Positions 1 through 6,502 of a stretch of DNA of 9,240 nt are shown here, piece after piece. The stretch lies in the NCBI GenBank assembly GCA_905197435.1, contig CAJJYX010000134.1, positions 1 to 9,240 of the forward strand, given 5' to 3'. Every line of letters starts with the position of its first letter. The first letter of the stretch is position 1. The DNA comes from an uncultured Bacteroides sp. GTDB lineage: Bacteria; Bacteroidota; Bacteroidia; Bacteroidales; Bacteroidaceae. Position numbers and translations under genes: made by a program. The notes beneath the pieces were generated by a model that saw nothing but the letters and a program-made list of their open reading frames with translations, had not been told where the DNA came from and did not search any database.

Positions 1-1
1 C

Positions 2-226
2 TCTTCAGAACTGGGGGGATTGGTGGAAAGGTGCCGGATTACTTTCCATGATGACAGAGGGCAGGAATTATACTTTGATGTGGAGCGTGATTACCATAAG
101 GAGAATTTGAGTGTGACATTGACCGGACGTCCGGAGAACCTCAAGGAGCATTACGGAATCAATATAGTACTTGCCGAAATGTTCCTCGATGGTTTTAAGG
201 CACATCAGAACTGTAGGTACAGATAA
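2..226 (+). CDS. Unrecognised small protein, 5' end probably outside the window
   Basis: The reading frame is open from the first bases of the window to a TAA at 224-226, so this is probably the C-terminal part of a longer gene. If it is complete, the possible starts are TTG at 20 or GTG at 23, which follow a G-run (13-18) that could act as a ribosome binding site. There is no ATG near the open end. The readable part, about 68-74 residues, is polar and charged (RITFHDDRGQELYFDVERDY) with a probable strand-rich start and a short helix near the end (NIVLAEMFLDGF). I recognise no family and see no membrane segment or metal motif. The next gene begins next to or inside its end, which suggests a shared transcript. 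It is less likely that this frame and the next are one gene broken by a frameshift near 190-236. Confidence 0.5.
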   Translation, partial: SSELGGLVERCRITFHDDRGQELYFDVERDYHKENLSVTLTGRPENLKEHYGINIVLAEMFLDGFKAHQNCRYR

Positions 227-236
227 TATCCTTGAT

Positions 237-554
237 ATGGAAAGTCTATTGAAATATAGGATGGAAGATCTCGATTGGATAGACCGTTTCTTGGAGAAGC
301 TTGGCATCGACGCTTTCCTTGAGTTTGAGATGAGGGTATATAATGCCCTCGACAAGCTCAAGGTCATGCATTACTATGATATCGGGGGCTCTGTCATACC
401 GGAACAGCAGGAACTATTTATCAAATTCTGTTGCTGCTATATCACCAAGCACCCTGAGTTCGAATTCAATGAAGACTATACACAGATATGGAGGAAAGAA
501 AGCTATGAACAATGGAAGATGGCAACCCGACGAAGACAGATACGTACGGGATAA
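237..554 (+). CDS. Hypothetical helical protein, about 105 residues
   Basis: The frame runs to TAA at 552-554. I chose ATG 237 because it leaves a 10-base gap after the previous stop and opens directly into a strong amphipathic helix (MESLLKYRMEDLDWIDRFLE). ATG 189 is an alternative that would add 16 residues and overlap the previous gene by 38 bases. Neither start has a clear Shine-Dalgarno. The protein is charged, rich in Leu, Glu and aromatic residues, and ends in a basic tail (RRRQIRTG). It contains a Cys cluster (FCCCYITKHPEF) but no spaced metal-binding pattern. I recognise no family. Its last 50 bases overlap the next gene, whose ribosome binding site lies inside this frame, so the two are probably translated together. 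Being upstream of a DNA-binding protein and a primase suggests a replication or regulatory accessory role, but that is inference only. Confidence 0.55.
   Translation: MESLLKYRMEDLDWIDRFLEKLGIDAFLEFEMRVYNALDKLKVMHYYDIGGSVIPEQQELFIKFCCCYITKHPEFEFNEDYTQIWRKESYEQWKMATRRRQIRTG
491..496 (+). promoter_or_regulatory. Ribosome binding site for the gene at 505
   Basis: GAGGAA (part of GGAGGAAAG) lies 8 bases before ATG 505. It is the clearest Shine-Dalgarno in a window where most genes lack one. It fixes the start inside the preceding reading frame and rules out the longer in-frame extension back to 343. Confidence 0.6.
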
Positions 555-894
555 TGTCAATAAGAAAACATTAGAACAAATGGCGGAACATTTGGGAAAA
601 TCCGCATTGGCAGTACAGTTATATATGCACCGGAAACATATTGTAGTGGGACAGACAGTCAAACGGAATCTGGTGCAGGAGATTCTCCGACTGAAATTCC
701 GGCATCCGGAAAATTTTATGCCCAACCGTGCCTTCTATCAGGAGGTAGGCATTAACCAGATGCGCTGGTGGGATATTTTCTATGGCCGAAAAAGCATAAA
801 CCAGGAAGAATATATCGCGTTGTCGAAGTATTTCGGTATAACACTGGAGGAGGCATTCGCTGCGCGTCAACTTTGCATATTTGAAGAACAATGA
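505..894 (+). CDS. Putative DNA-binding protein with a Myb/SANT-like N-terminus and an HTH-like C-terminus
   Basis: This is a 129-residue protein starting at ATG 505 behind a good ribosome binding site. Its N-terminal 45 residues read GRWQPDEDRYVRDN, then a helix KKTLEQMAEHLGK, then SALAVQLYMHR. This is the pattern of phage and bacterial SANT/Myb-like or homeodomain-like units (W-x-x-x-E-D, a short helix with LG, a recognition helix). The C-terminal 50 residues (QEVGINQMRWWDIFYGRKSI followed by EEYIALSKYFGITLEEAF) resemble a Cro/C1-type helix-turn-helix, in which the RWWDIFYGRKSI segment would contact DNA. The family assignments are by eye. Its TGA overlaps the ATG of the primase-helicase (ATGA at 891-894), so the two are translationally coupled. 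A role as a replication regulator, origin-recognition factor or transcription factor is inferred from this context. The repeat cluster at 5166-5473 would be a natural binding target to test. Confidence 0.75.
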   Translation: MNNGRWQPDEDRYVRDNVNKKTLEQMAEHLGKSALAVQLYMHRKHIVVGQTVKRNLVQEILRLKFRHPENFMPNRAFYQEVGINQMRWWDIFYGRKSINQEEYIALSKYFGITLEEAFAARQLCIFEEQ

Positions 895-3800
895 TTGATG
901 ACGAATTAAAACAGAGAATAAAGGATGCCAACGAGATTACGGACGTGATCGGTCAGTTTGTATCCCTTCACAAGAGAGGTATAAATTACATAGGAATCTG
1001 TCCGTTTCATTCGGACCGACATCCATCGATGACCGTCAGCCCGTCAAGGCAGACATACAAGTGCTTCGTCTGTGGCAAAGGAGGAGATGTTATCCAGTTT
1101 GTCCAGGATCATGAGAACATGTCATTCAACGAGGCTCTCACCTGGCTGGCAGGCCGTGCGGGAATCCCTCTCCCTGAACGGGTGATGTCCGACGAGGAAA
1201 CTGCCAGAGTAAAAGAACGTGAAGCGCAGCGTATAGCGATGAAAGGCGCTGCATCCTTTTTCGAGAAGCATCTTCCGGAGGCACAACTTTATTTGCACGA
1301 CAGAGGATTCTGCCTGGATGACAAGGTCCTGAAGGATTTCAGAATTGGATATGCCCCGGCAGGCAACTTGGCTAAAAAGGAGATGCTTGCTGCTGGATTT
1401 TCCGAACAGAAGCTGCTTGAAACAGACATCCTGAAGAGAAGCGAGAAGAACTTCACCTTCGACACTTTCAAGGACCGCATCATGTTTCCCTATTTTGATA
1501 TCAAGGGTAACATAAACGGATATACCGGACGCTGGCTGTCCCCGCAGGAAAACACCGGCAAGTACGTTAATACCGGGGATACACCGTTGTTCAAGAAAGG
1601 CACCCACCTTTTCGGTCTGTATCAGGCACGCACGGCCATTGCAAGATATGATTGTGCATATATAGTCGAAGGGCAGTTCGATGCCATGTCCATGCATAAG
1701 TTCGGTGTCTGCAATACCGTTGCTACCAGCGGAACTGCACTGACTCCGGAACAGATACAGCTGCTTGGCCGGTTCACCCATCGCGTGATACTTGTATATG
1801 ATGCGGATGCTGCCGGGCTGAAAGCATCGCTGACCAACTGTGAGGCTTTCCTGCGTGCAGGTTTCCAAGTCAGTGCAGTCCCGCTTCCTGAAGGGAAGGA
1901 TCCTGATAATATTGCCCAGGAACAGAAACTTGAAACTGGGAAATGGCTCACAAACCGGGAACAGAATTTCCTTCAATATTTTGCCATCTCTCTACGCGGC
2001 AAGAATCCCGGAACTGACCCTAATAAAGAGGAAGAGGCTATGCAACGGCTATCAACCCTCATATCTGTCATTCCTTCGGAAACGCTTCTTCTCAAGTGCA
2101 TAGAGATAATGGCCGGGATTTTCGGTAGTAATACGGAAGTCATCCAACGGAAAGTGAATTCCATTTTGCGACAACGGAAAACAGCCTCCATCAAGGAGAA
2201 AGACAAGATGGCGCCCGGTATATATGGTATCGATATGATTGCAGAGGCACGTAGCGGAAATGAACCTTGCATCCTGACATCAAATTATCAAGAGTTCCTC
2301 ACCTTGTATGGAGATGCCCCCATAGCATACGTCCATGGCATTCCGGGAATGAACGACATACAGCAGTTGCGTCAGGCAAGCCAGATGTTCACTTCTGACA
2401 GTGACGGCCTTACTATTGCAAAAGACGGTACGGAATCCGGTTACCTTGCCGGATTATCCGCCATTTTCCGTGCCGGTATCTCCAATATCACCATAACGGT
2501 CGAACGGGATATCCAGGATGATAATGACGACGAGGAAGAAAGCGATGACGAGGAAAATATGGACGAGGAGGCAAACGATATCATCGAGACCTTCAATTTC
2601 GCGAAATTCTATGTATTCCGGCACAAATGTTTTTTTAAGACCTATAATGGCGAGCGCGCTCCCTATATCGAACGTTGTGCCGAAATAATCAGCTATGCGG
2701 AAGATTCGGTACGCATCATCAATTTTACCTACTTTCAAAATTGCCTGGGTTTGACCAAACAAGCCCTGAATGAAATACTAAAGCCCTATCTGGCCAAACG
2801 CAAATCACGTATGGCCATCAATGCACAACGGACGGACGATGACTATACTGAAGAAAATTATGACCCGGACGAACTTCCCCGTTATGTCCAGGATAATCCG
2901 GAATATCTGCAGATGTTCCAGCAATGCAATTACTATCCGAAGTTAAACAAGCAGGGGGAGCCGGTATGCTACCTTTTCAAGAATGAGAAGTCCGGCCATA
3001 CCATGGTTGGTGATTTCTATATGATTCCACTCTTACATATTTACTCGGACAACGATGAGGAAAACAAGCGTGTCCTTAGAATAAACCGCCGTTATTACAA
3101 GACACCGCTTTACATTGAGGTGAATTCCAAGGTTTTGGCCAAGAAAAGTACTATTGAGGAGAAGCTGATTATGCTGGAAGCAGTCAACTTCACCAATGGT
3201 GAAGAGAAACATTGGACTAAAATACGTGAATATATGAGCAGACATTATGTTACTTGCACAGAGGTTTCCACATACGGAAACCAGCAGGAAGACGGTTTTT
3301 CCCGACGGGATGACCAACAGTTTTTTGCCTTTGCCAACGGCATCTTCCATGTTGTTGACGGAATACCGAAATTTGATGCAGTAAATGAGCTTGGAGTGGT
3401 CACCCACAATGGCAAGAATTATTATCTGCCGGCATTCTCCACCATATATGCCGGTTCCGGCAAGCAGTCCGACAAGTACGAACTTATTTCACAGCTTGTC
3501 TATAAGGAAATCCCTATAGACAAACGTTGCTCTTTTGATGAATGGGCCTCACTGATGAATCGTGTCTATAAAATCAACGACAACGGGAAATGGGCCATCC
3601 TCTTTGCCATCATGTGCGCTTTCCGAAGCAATATACACAGCATAGACCGCTTGTTTACAGCGCCATTCTTTATGGGACCGATGTCATCCGGAAAAACACA
3701 GATTGCGATATCCATCCGTTCCCTATTCATCTCTCCGAAGATACCGATTTTCAACCTGAACATCGGTACTGATGCCGCCATGTCCACATTGATGAGCACT

Positions 3801-4952
3801 TTCCGGGATGTACCGGTTGTCCTCGATGAATACAACAATAAAGATATATCAGATATAAAATTCCAGGCACTTAAAGGAATAGTATATGATGGTGATGGAA
3901 GACAGAAGCGTAAAGGTACATCCGGCAAGGAGATAGAAAATGACAAAGTGTACGCACCGGTTGTCATTTGCGGTCAGGAAACTCCCCAACGTGATGACAA
4001 TGCACTCATGTCACGTATTATAGTCTGCGAAGTCCCCAAACCAAAAAATCGAACCCAAGAGGAAGTGGAGCTTTTCAACAAACTGAAAGATATTGAGGAT
4101 CCGGCCAAAATCGGGTTGTCAAATGTCCTCTTTGAAGTCCTTCAGCTGCGTCCGCTGGTAATGCAGTATTTCCGGGCACTGAAGCAGAAATCCTATGATG
4201 AATTGAAGCAGTCGCTAATGAATGCCGGTGAGATTGACCGGCTCATGAAGACTGCATCATTGTTTCTGGCGACATGCAGACTGATTGAGGATTATACAGA
4301 ATTGAAATTACCATTCACCTATGAGGAGTTTTTTAAAATAGCCTGCGATAAAATCAAATTCCAAGTGGAACTGATCTCCAAGACGGATAAGCTGGCTACA
4401 TTCTTCAAGGCTATGGATGTGATGATTGATACCAAGGCAATCAAGGAAGGCAGAGACTTTGCCATTGATACACCGGAACGCATCACCATCAAGCTGCCCG
4501 GAGGAGAGAAAAAGGAAGTTTCTATTCCTACAGGAACCCGTGTGTTATTCCTGCGCGTCAGTACCATCTATACGCAGTACGCACGTTCTTCATATAATCA
4601 GGAAGACTCAACGCAGTCGACCATTGAGCAGAACCTTCGCTCCCATCCAAGTTACCTGGGCTTTGTCCATGCACGCCGGTTCAATTGGTATGAAGTCGTG
4701 GAGGTACCACGAGGCGGTTTCGAGGAGGATACTCCCAATGAAACCGGAATTCCGGTAAAGCTCAACAATGACATGGTGCGCAAAGTTGAGAAGAAGTGTA
4801 CCAATTCCAGTTGCATAGCTATTAACTACGAAATTTTCAGAGAATTATATAGCATTGATTTGCAACGCAGTTCTGAAGAATCCCGTGTTGACGATAATCC
4901 CGACAATGATCCTATCGGAGCAATCGGTGCACCCCAAGAGCTGGACTTCTGA
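891..4952 (+). CDS. DnaG-type primase fused to a C-terminal P-loop helicase-like motor
   Basis: This 1353-residue protein should make RNA primers and probably unwinds DNA at the element's fork. Residues 1-90 are a CHC2 zinc-binding domain with C37, H40, C58 and C61 (GICPFHSDRHPS, then YKCFVCGKGGDVIQF). Residues 120-225 match the DnaG polymerase core (DRIMFPYFDIKGNINGYTGR at 195-214, then KYVNTGDTPLFKKG). The TOPRIM domain spans about 255-345, with VEGQFDAM at 259-266, SGTALTPEQ, YDADAAG at 303-309 (metal ligands E260, D304, D306), and LPEGKDPDN. Residues 540-563 are an acidic linker with 16 Asp/Glu. The motor has Walker A GPMSSGKT at 929-936, Walker B VVLDE at 976-980, and a candidate arginine finger SRIIV at 1041-1045. 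It lacks DnaB motifs and looks closer to DUF927-type or SF3-like AAA+ primase-helicases; that subfamily placement is uncertain. Ordinary DnaG is about 600 residues with no motor. The start overlaps the previous stop as ATGA. Confidence 0.93.
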   Translation: MIDDELKQRIKDANEITDVIGQFVSLHKRGINYIGICPFHSDRHPSMTVSPSRQTYKCFVCGKGGDVIQFVQDHENMSFNEALTWLAGRAGIPLPERVMSDEETARVKEREAQRIAMKGAASFFEKHLPEAQLYLHDRGFCLDDKVLKDFRIGYAPAGNLAKKEMLAAGFSEQKLLETDILKRSEKNFTFDTFKDRIMFPYFDIKGNINGYTGRWLSPQENTGKYVNTGDTPLFKKGTHLFGLYQARTAIARYDCAYIVEGQFDAMSMHKFGVCNTVATSGTALTPEQIQLLGRFTHRVILVYDADAAGLKASLTNCEAFLRAGFQVSAVPLPEGKDPDNIAQEQKLETGKWLTNREQNFLQYFAISLRGKNPGTDPNKEEEAMQRLSTLISVIPSETLLLKCIEIMAGIFGSNTEVIQRKVNSILRQRKTASIKEKDKMAPGIYGIDMIAEARSGNEPCILTSNYQEFLTLYGDAPIAYVHGIPGMNDIQQLRQASQMFTSDSDGLTIAKDGTESGYLAGLSAIFRAGISNITITVERDIQDDNDDEEESDDEENMDEEANDIIETFNFAKFYVFRHKCFFKTYNGERAPYIERCAEIISYAEDSVRIINFTYFQNCLGLTKQALNEILKPYLAKRKSRMAINAQRTDDDYTEENYDPDELPRYVQDNPEYLQMFQQCNYYPKLNKQGEPVCYLFKNEKSGHTMVGDFYMIPLLHIYSDNDEENKRVLRINRRYYKTPLYIEVNSKVLAKKSTIEEKLIMLEAVNFTNGEEKHWTKIREYMSRHYVTCTEVSTYGNQQEDGFSRRDDQQFFAFANGIFHVVDGIPKFDAVNELGVVTHNGKNYYLPAFSTIYAGSGKQSDKYELISQLVYKEIPIDKRCSFDEWASLMNRVYKINDNGKWAILFAIMCAFRSNIHSIDRLFTAPFFMGPMSSGKTQIAISIRSLFISPKIPIFNLNIGTDAAMSTLMSTFRDVPVVLDEYNNKDISDIKFQALKGIVYDGDGRQKRKGTSGKEIENDKVYAPVVICGQETPQRDDNALMSRIIVCEVPKPKNRTQEEVELFNKLKDIEDPAKIGLSNVLFEVLQLRPLVMQYFRALKQKSYDELKQSLMNAGEIDRLMKTASLFLATCRLIEDYTELKLPFTYEEFFKIACDKIKFQVELISKTDKLATFFKAMDVMIDTKAIKEGRDFAIDTPERITIKLPGGEKKEVSIPTGTRVLFLRVSTIYTQYARSSYNQEDSTQSTIEQNLRSHPSYLGFVHARRFNWYEVVEVPRGGFEEDTPNETGIPVKLNNDMVRKVEKKCTNSSCIAINYEIFRELYSIDLQRSSEESRVDDNPDNDPIGAIGAPQELDF

Positions 4953-4978
4953 TGTTACATTTTCCTATATCACAAACC

Positions 4979-5023
4979 AAGCAATTATTCCCGGTGGCCC
5001 TCCCATCGGGAATAATTGCTTTT
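4979..5023 (+). terminator. Intrinsic terminator after the primase-helicase
   Basis: AAGCAATTATTCCCG (4979-4993) pairs perfectly with CGGGAATAATTGCTT (5007-5021). The 15-bp stem closes a 13-base loop and is followed by four T residues (5020-5023). It starts 26 bases after the TGA of the primase-helicase, so it most likely ends the replication operon and separates it from the genes from 5517 on. The T-tract is short, so stabilisation of the 3' end of the message is an alternative. Confidence 0.75.
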
Positions 5024-5226
5024 CATATTCCGATTTGCGGACATTTTGTTCGGTTTCATCATCCTGTATCTTATGATACTCCCCTACTCCATCCCCCGAA
5101 CCCCCTGAAATAAAAAAACAAGCAATATAGAGGGAGTTTTGAAAGGAAAATATTTCAAAAGAGGCGTCCAACAGTCCAACAGTCCAACAAGAAAAAGAAT
5201 TTTAAAATGTAACTCACTGTTGTACA

Positions 5227-5265
5227 GTAGTATATATTTTCTATTTAATCATATATATATACTAC
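5227..5265. repeat. AT-rich 11-bp inverted repeat, possible unwinding element
   Basis: GTAGTATATAT (5227-5237) is the exact reverse complement of ATATATACTAC (5255-5265), with 17 A/T-rich bases between them. The stretch sits between the triple tandem repeat and the main repeat cluster. It could be the DNA-unwinding element of an origin or a dyad operator. Confidence 0.6.
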
Positions 5266-5306
5266 AATGGCGTTGTTTTGTTGGATGCTGTTGGACGTGT
5301 TGGATT

Positions 5307-5350
5307 GCCGTTTTTCAACCATCCAACTGGCCCCGTCCAACAAAAACGGC
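5307..5350. repeat. 9-bp inverted repeat enclosing repeat copies
   Basis: GCCGTTTTT (5307-5315) pairs exactly with AAAAACGGC (5342-5350). The 26 bases between them hold the variant ATCCAACT and most of an exact GTCCAACA. The arms could form a stem-loop in single-stranded DNA or RNA, or mark a symmetrical protein site. The structure lacks a T-run behind the right arm, so it is not a convincing terminator. Confidence 0.5.
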
Positions 5351-5406
5351 AAAAAATGTGGTTTGTTGGACGTGTTGGACGTCCTCCAACACTATTTTCT
5401 TTATAG

Positions 5407-5414
5407 TAAATTTG
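5407..5414 (+). promoter_or_regulatory. Candidate Bacteroidetes -7 promoter box for the genes from 5517
   Basis: TAAATTTG matches the Bacteroidetes -7 consensus TAnnTTTG. No clear TTTG -33 box stands about 20 bases upstream. Transcription would start near 5420, giving a leader of about 95 bases. Repeat copies at 5364, 5373 and 5384 lie just upstream and one at 5450 lies just downstream, so a repeat-binding protein would probably control this promoter. Confidence 0.4.
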
Positions 5415-5516
5415 CGTAACTAAATAATAGTCAGTAACTTTAATAATGCTGTTGGACTGTAGGACAGTTGGAAGCAAAAATTAATAAAAACGGTTTCAAA
5501 AATTTTTTTTAAGGAA

Positions 5517-6011
5517 ATGAGCATGATCACGACGAGCATTTCAATTACCCCGTACCTTGCTGAATACTTACGTGGAAAGTACAACAACGGTGCGGATGAG
5601 CCTTTCCGTATTCCTGACAATACGGACTTATACCATGTGATATGGACACTGATGTCACGGCGTCATCAGAACCAGTCTCCCATAGATGACGGCAATCTGA
5701 CCATCATACTCCCGGAAAGACGTGTCGGCAAGGATCCGGAAGTGTACAACTACCTGTCTCCACGGGCTGCCAAAATTATAGAAACGGAAATACGCAGGAT
5801 GTTCAACCGGGAACTTCATACGGCAATGGACGAGAACGACCTGAACGGGCATGAGCTGAACAATCTTGATATCGTTCACAATTTCCTATGTGCGTATTGC
5901 ATAGACAGCATCAGCGAAGATGCGTTACTGAAGAACTTCTATCGGTGGCGGGAGAATATCCGCAAGCGGAAAAGGCGTCGCGAATATAAAAAGAAGTTAA
6001 AAAACGGCTGA
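5517..6011 (+). CDS. Unrecognised 164-residue protein with a basic C-terminal tail
   Basis: The frame starts at ATG 5517 and ends at TGA 6009-6011. AAGGAA (5511-5516) touches that ATG, so the in-frame ATG at 5523, six bases away, may be the true start. The first half is mixed and strand-like (PFRIPDNTDLYHVIWTLMSR, then NLTIILPERRVGKDPEVYNY). The second half is mostly helical (AAKIIETEIRRMFNRELHTA, LDIVHNFLCAYCIDS, DALLKNFYRWRENI). The last 16 residues are overwhelmingly Lys and Arg (RKRKRRREYKK), which suggests nucleic-acid binding. There is no signal peptide or membrane segment. It is the first gene downstream of the repeat cluster and promoter, so an origin-binding or regulatory role is possible. 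A packaging or virion role is equally possible because capsid genes follow. I do not recognise the family. Beyond its TGA the same frame stays open to 6110. Confidence 0.82.
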   Translation: MSMITTSISITPYLAEYLRGKYNNGADEPFRIPDNTDLYHVIWTLMSRRHQNQSPIDDGNLTIILPERRVGKDPEVYNYLSPRAAKIIETEIRRMFNRELHTAMDENDLNGHELNNLDIVHNFLCAYCIDSISEDALLKNFYRWRENIRKRKRRREYKKKLKNG

Positions 6012-6029
6012 AAAATCACCGACCGAACT

Positions 6030-6110
6030 ATGCGTTTTGTCCCAAAATGGAGGACAAAATGTCCTATGTGTGGCGAACTTGTTGAATTACAAATAAATAT
6101 CCTAATATGA
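6030..6110 (+). CDS. Micro-ORF, 26 residues, CPMCG zinc-knuckle-like (Com-like?)
   Basis: ATG 6030 opens a 26-residue frame ending in TGA at 6108-6110. That stop overlaps the ATG of the next gene (ATGA at 6107-6110), the usual sign of translational coupling. The peptide begins MRFVPKWRTK, followed by the metal-knuckle signature CPMCGE with Cys at residues 11 and 14. Small phage zinc-knuckle proteins such as Mu Com start in a similar way and have a second Cys pair, which is absent here. It lacks a clear ribosome binding site. It lies in the same frame as the preceding gene, just beyond that gene's TGA. It could be a real small protein, a coupling leader peptide, a readthrough extension, or a remnant of a longer gene. 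Confidence 0.4.
   Translation: MRFVPKWRTKCPMCGELVELQINILI
6035..6064 (+). promoter_or_regulatory. Two mutually exclusive small hairpins sharing GGACA
   Basis: TTTTGTCC (6035-6042) pairs with GGACAAAA (6052-6059) over a 9-base loop. Alternatively GGACA (6052-6056) pairs with TGTCC (6060-6064) over a 3-base loop. The two cannot form at once because they share GGACA. They lie in the gap after the gene ending at 6011, across the early codons of the micro-ORF. They could be a protein-binding site on DNA or an RNA switch controlling the following gene, and chance is possible at this size. Confidence 0.3.
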
Positions 6111-6451
6111 AAGAACTTTCCATTCAGATTAAAGTCTATCCGGTGAACAACATGCGCCAGGATATCTATCGTTTTATCGGAGATGAATTTGACTTCACTC
6201 CAGTACCTGAATTGACAGAAGCAGGCCGCTGCTTTAATTGCAATAAAGACATAAATATAAGCCTTCCTCCTTCTGAAGTCACGAAAGACTTTCTATCAGG
6301 CAGCTTCTGTATAGTCGAATTCACTGACACCAGGCACCGGAGTTTCCGGATCGGGGACAAAAAAATACCCGCCATTGTCTCGATATCCCCCAATCTGAAT
6401 TCGGCAACTCTAAAAATTGAATGCAAAATGCTCAGTTCCCCGCTATTGTAG
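6107..6451 (+). CDS. Unrecognised 114-residue protein with one CxxC pair
   Basis: The frame runs from ATG 6107, behind an A/T-rich leader typical of Bacteroidales, to TAG 6449-6451. The N-terminal 30 residues are mixed (MKELSIQIKV, then MRQDIYRFIGDEFDF). A single knuckle, CFNC at residues 42-45, follows. The rest is predominantly strand-like (FLSGSFCIVEFTDTRHRSFR, then IPAIVSISPNLNSATLKIEC), suggesting a small beta-rich fold. The Cys pair alone is only half of a zinc ribbon; two other Cys further on could complete a site but the spacing is irregular. It follows the micro-ORF by ATGA overlap and is followed by the protease gene 51 bases on, in the same frame. I recognise no family. A role in the virion or in late regulation is only a guess from position. 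Confidence 0.72.
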   Translation: MKELSIQIKVYPVNNMRQDIYRFIGDEFDFTPVPELTEAGRCFNCNKDINISLPPSEVTKDFLSGSFCIVEFTDTRHRSFRIGDKKIPAIVSISPNLNSATLKIECKMLSSPLL

Positions 6452-6502
6452 CGTCCTTCACCCCTTTCTGCATGCTGCCTATCTTCGCTGAAAAGATACG
6501 CA

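Larger units (their letters stand above)
5166..5473. repeat. Iteron-like cluster of TGTTGGAC / GTCCAACA octamers
   Basis: Exact or near-exact copies occur in both orientations. GTCCAACA is found at 5166, 5174, 5182 (tandem, no gap) and 5335. TGTTGGAC is found at 5289, 5364, 5373 and 5450. TGTTGGAT is found at 5279 and 5298. Variants are ATCCAACT (5321), CTCCAACA (5384) and AGTTGGAA (5466). Within clusters the start-to-start spacing is 8-10 bases, close to one helical turn, which suits cooperative protein binding along one face. Such direct and inverted short repeats next to a replication gene and AT-rich DNA are typical of iteron origins. A multi-site operator or a partition centromere would look similar. 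The binding protein is unknown. Confidence 0.75.
4953..5516. other. 564-base non-coding region: terminator, repeat cluster, AT-rich stretch, promoter
   Basis: No credible gene lies between the primase-helicase and the gene at 5517. Frames that stay open here read mainly through the TTGGAC/TCCAAC repeats and give low-complexity Cys/Trp or Pro/Thr strings. The contents in order are a terminator hairpin (4979-5023), a small hairpin GTATC-TTAT-GATAC (5066-5079), a triple tandem GTCCAACA (5166-5189), an AT-rich inverted repeat (5227-5265), a two-orientation repeat cluster (5279-5473), a -7 promoter box (5407-5414), and an A/T-rich leader ending in AAGGAA before the next ATG. A replication origin with an adjoining control region is the reading I favour. 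Confidence 0.7.

Noticed and set aside
343..504. N-terminal extension of the DNA-binding protein back to 343
   Set aside because: The extra residues are Ser-rich and antisense-like in composition, they would overlap the previous gene by over 200 bases, and a GGAGG site stands correctly placed before ATG 505.
1122..1976. 284-residue minus-strand frame antisense to the primase
   Set aside because: It lies entirely within the strongly conserved CHC2/TOPRIM coding sequence on the other strand, and its product shows no recognisable motif or domain order. It is a shadow frame.
5066..5079. Second terminator, GTATC-TTAT-GATAC
   Set aside because: The stem is only 5 bp, AT-rich, and has no T-run behind it. 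It is too weak to call.
5139..5423. 94-residue plus-strand frame in the non-coding region
   Set aside because: It reads through the TTGGAC repeats and gives a low-complexity Cys/Trp-rich peptide. It spans the AT-rich dyad and the promoter box, so the repeats, not selection on a protein, explain it.
5166..5473. CRISPR array
   Set aside because: The repeat is only 8 bases, occurs in both orientations, and has irregular gaps of 0 to about 60 bases. There are no uniform spacers and no cas genes in the window.
5262..5477. 71-residue minus-strand frame across the repeat cluster
   Set aside because: Its repeated Pro-Thr-Arg-Pro units simply translate the octamer repeats. It has no start context and no family resemblance.
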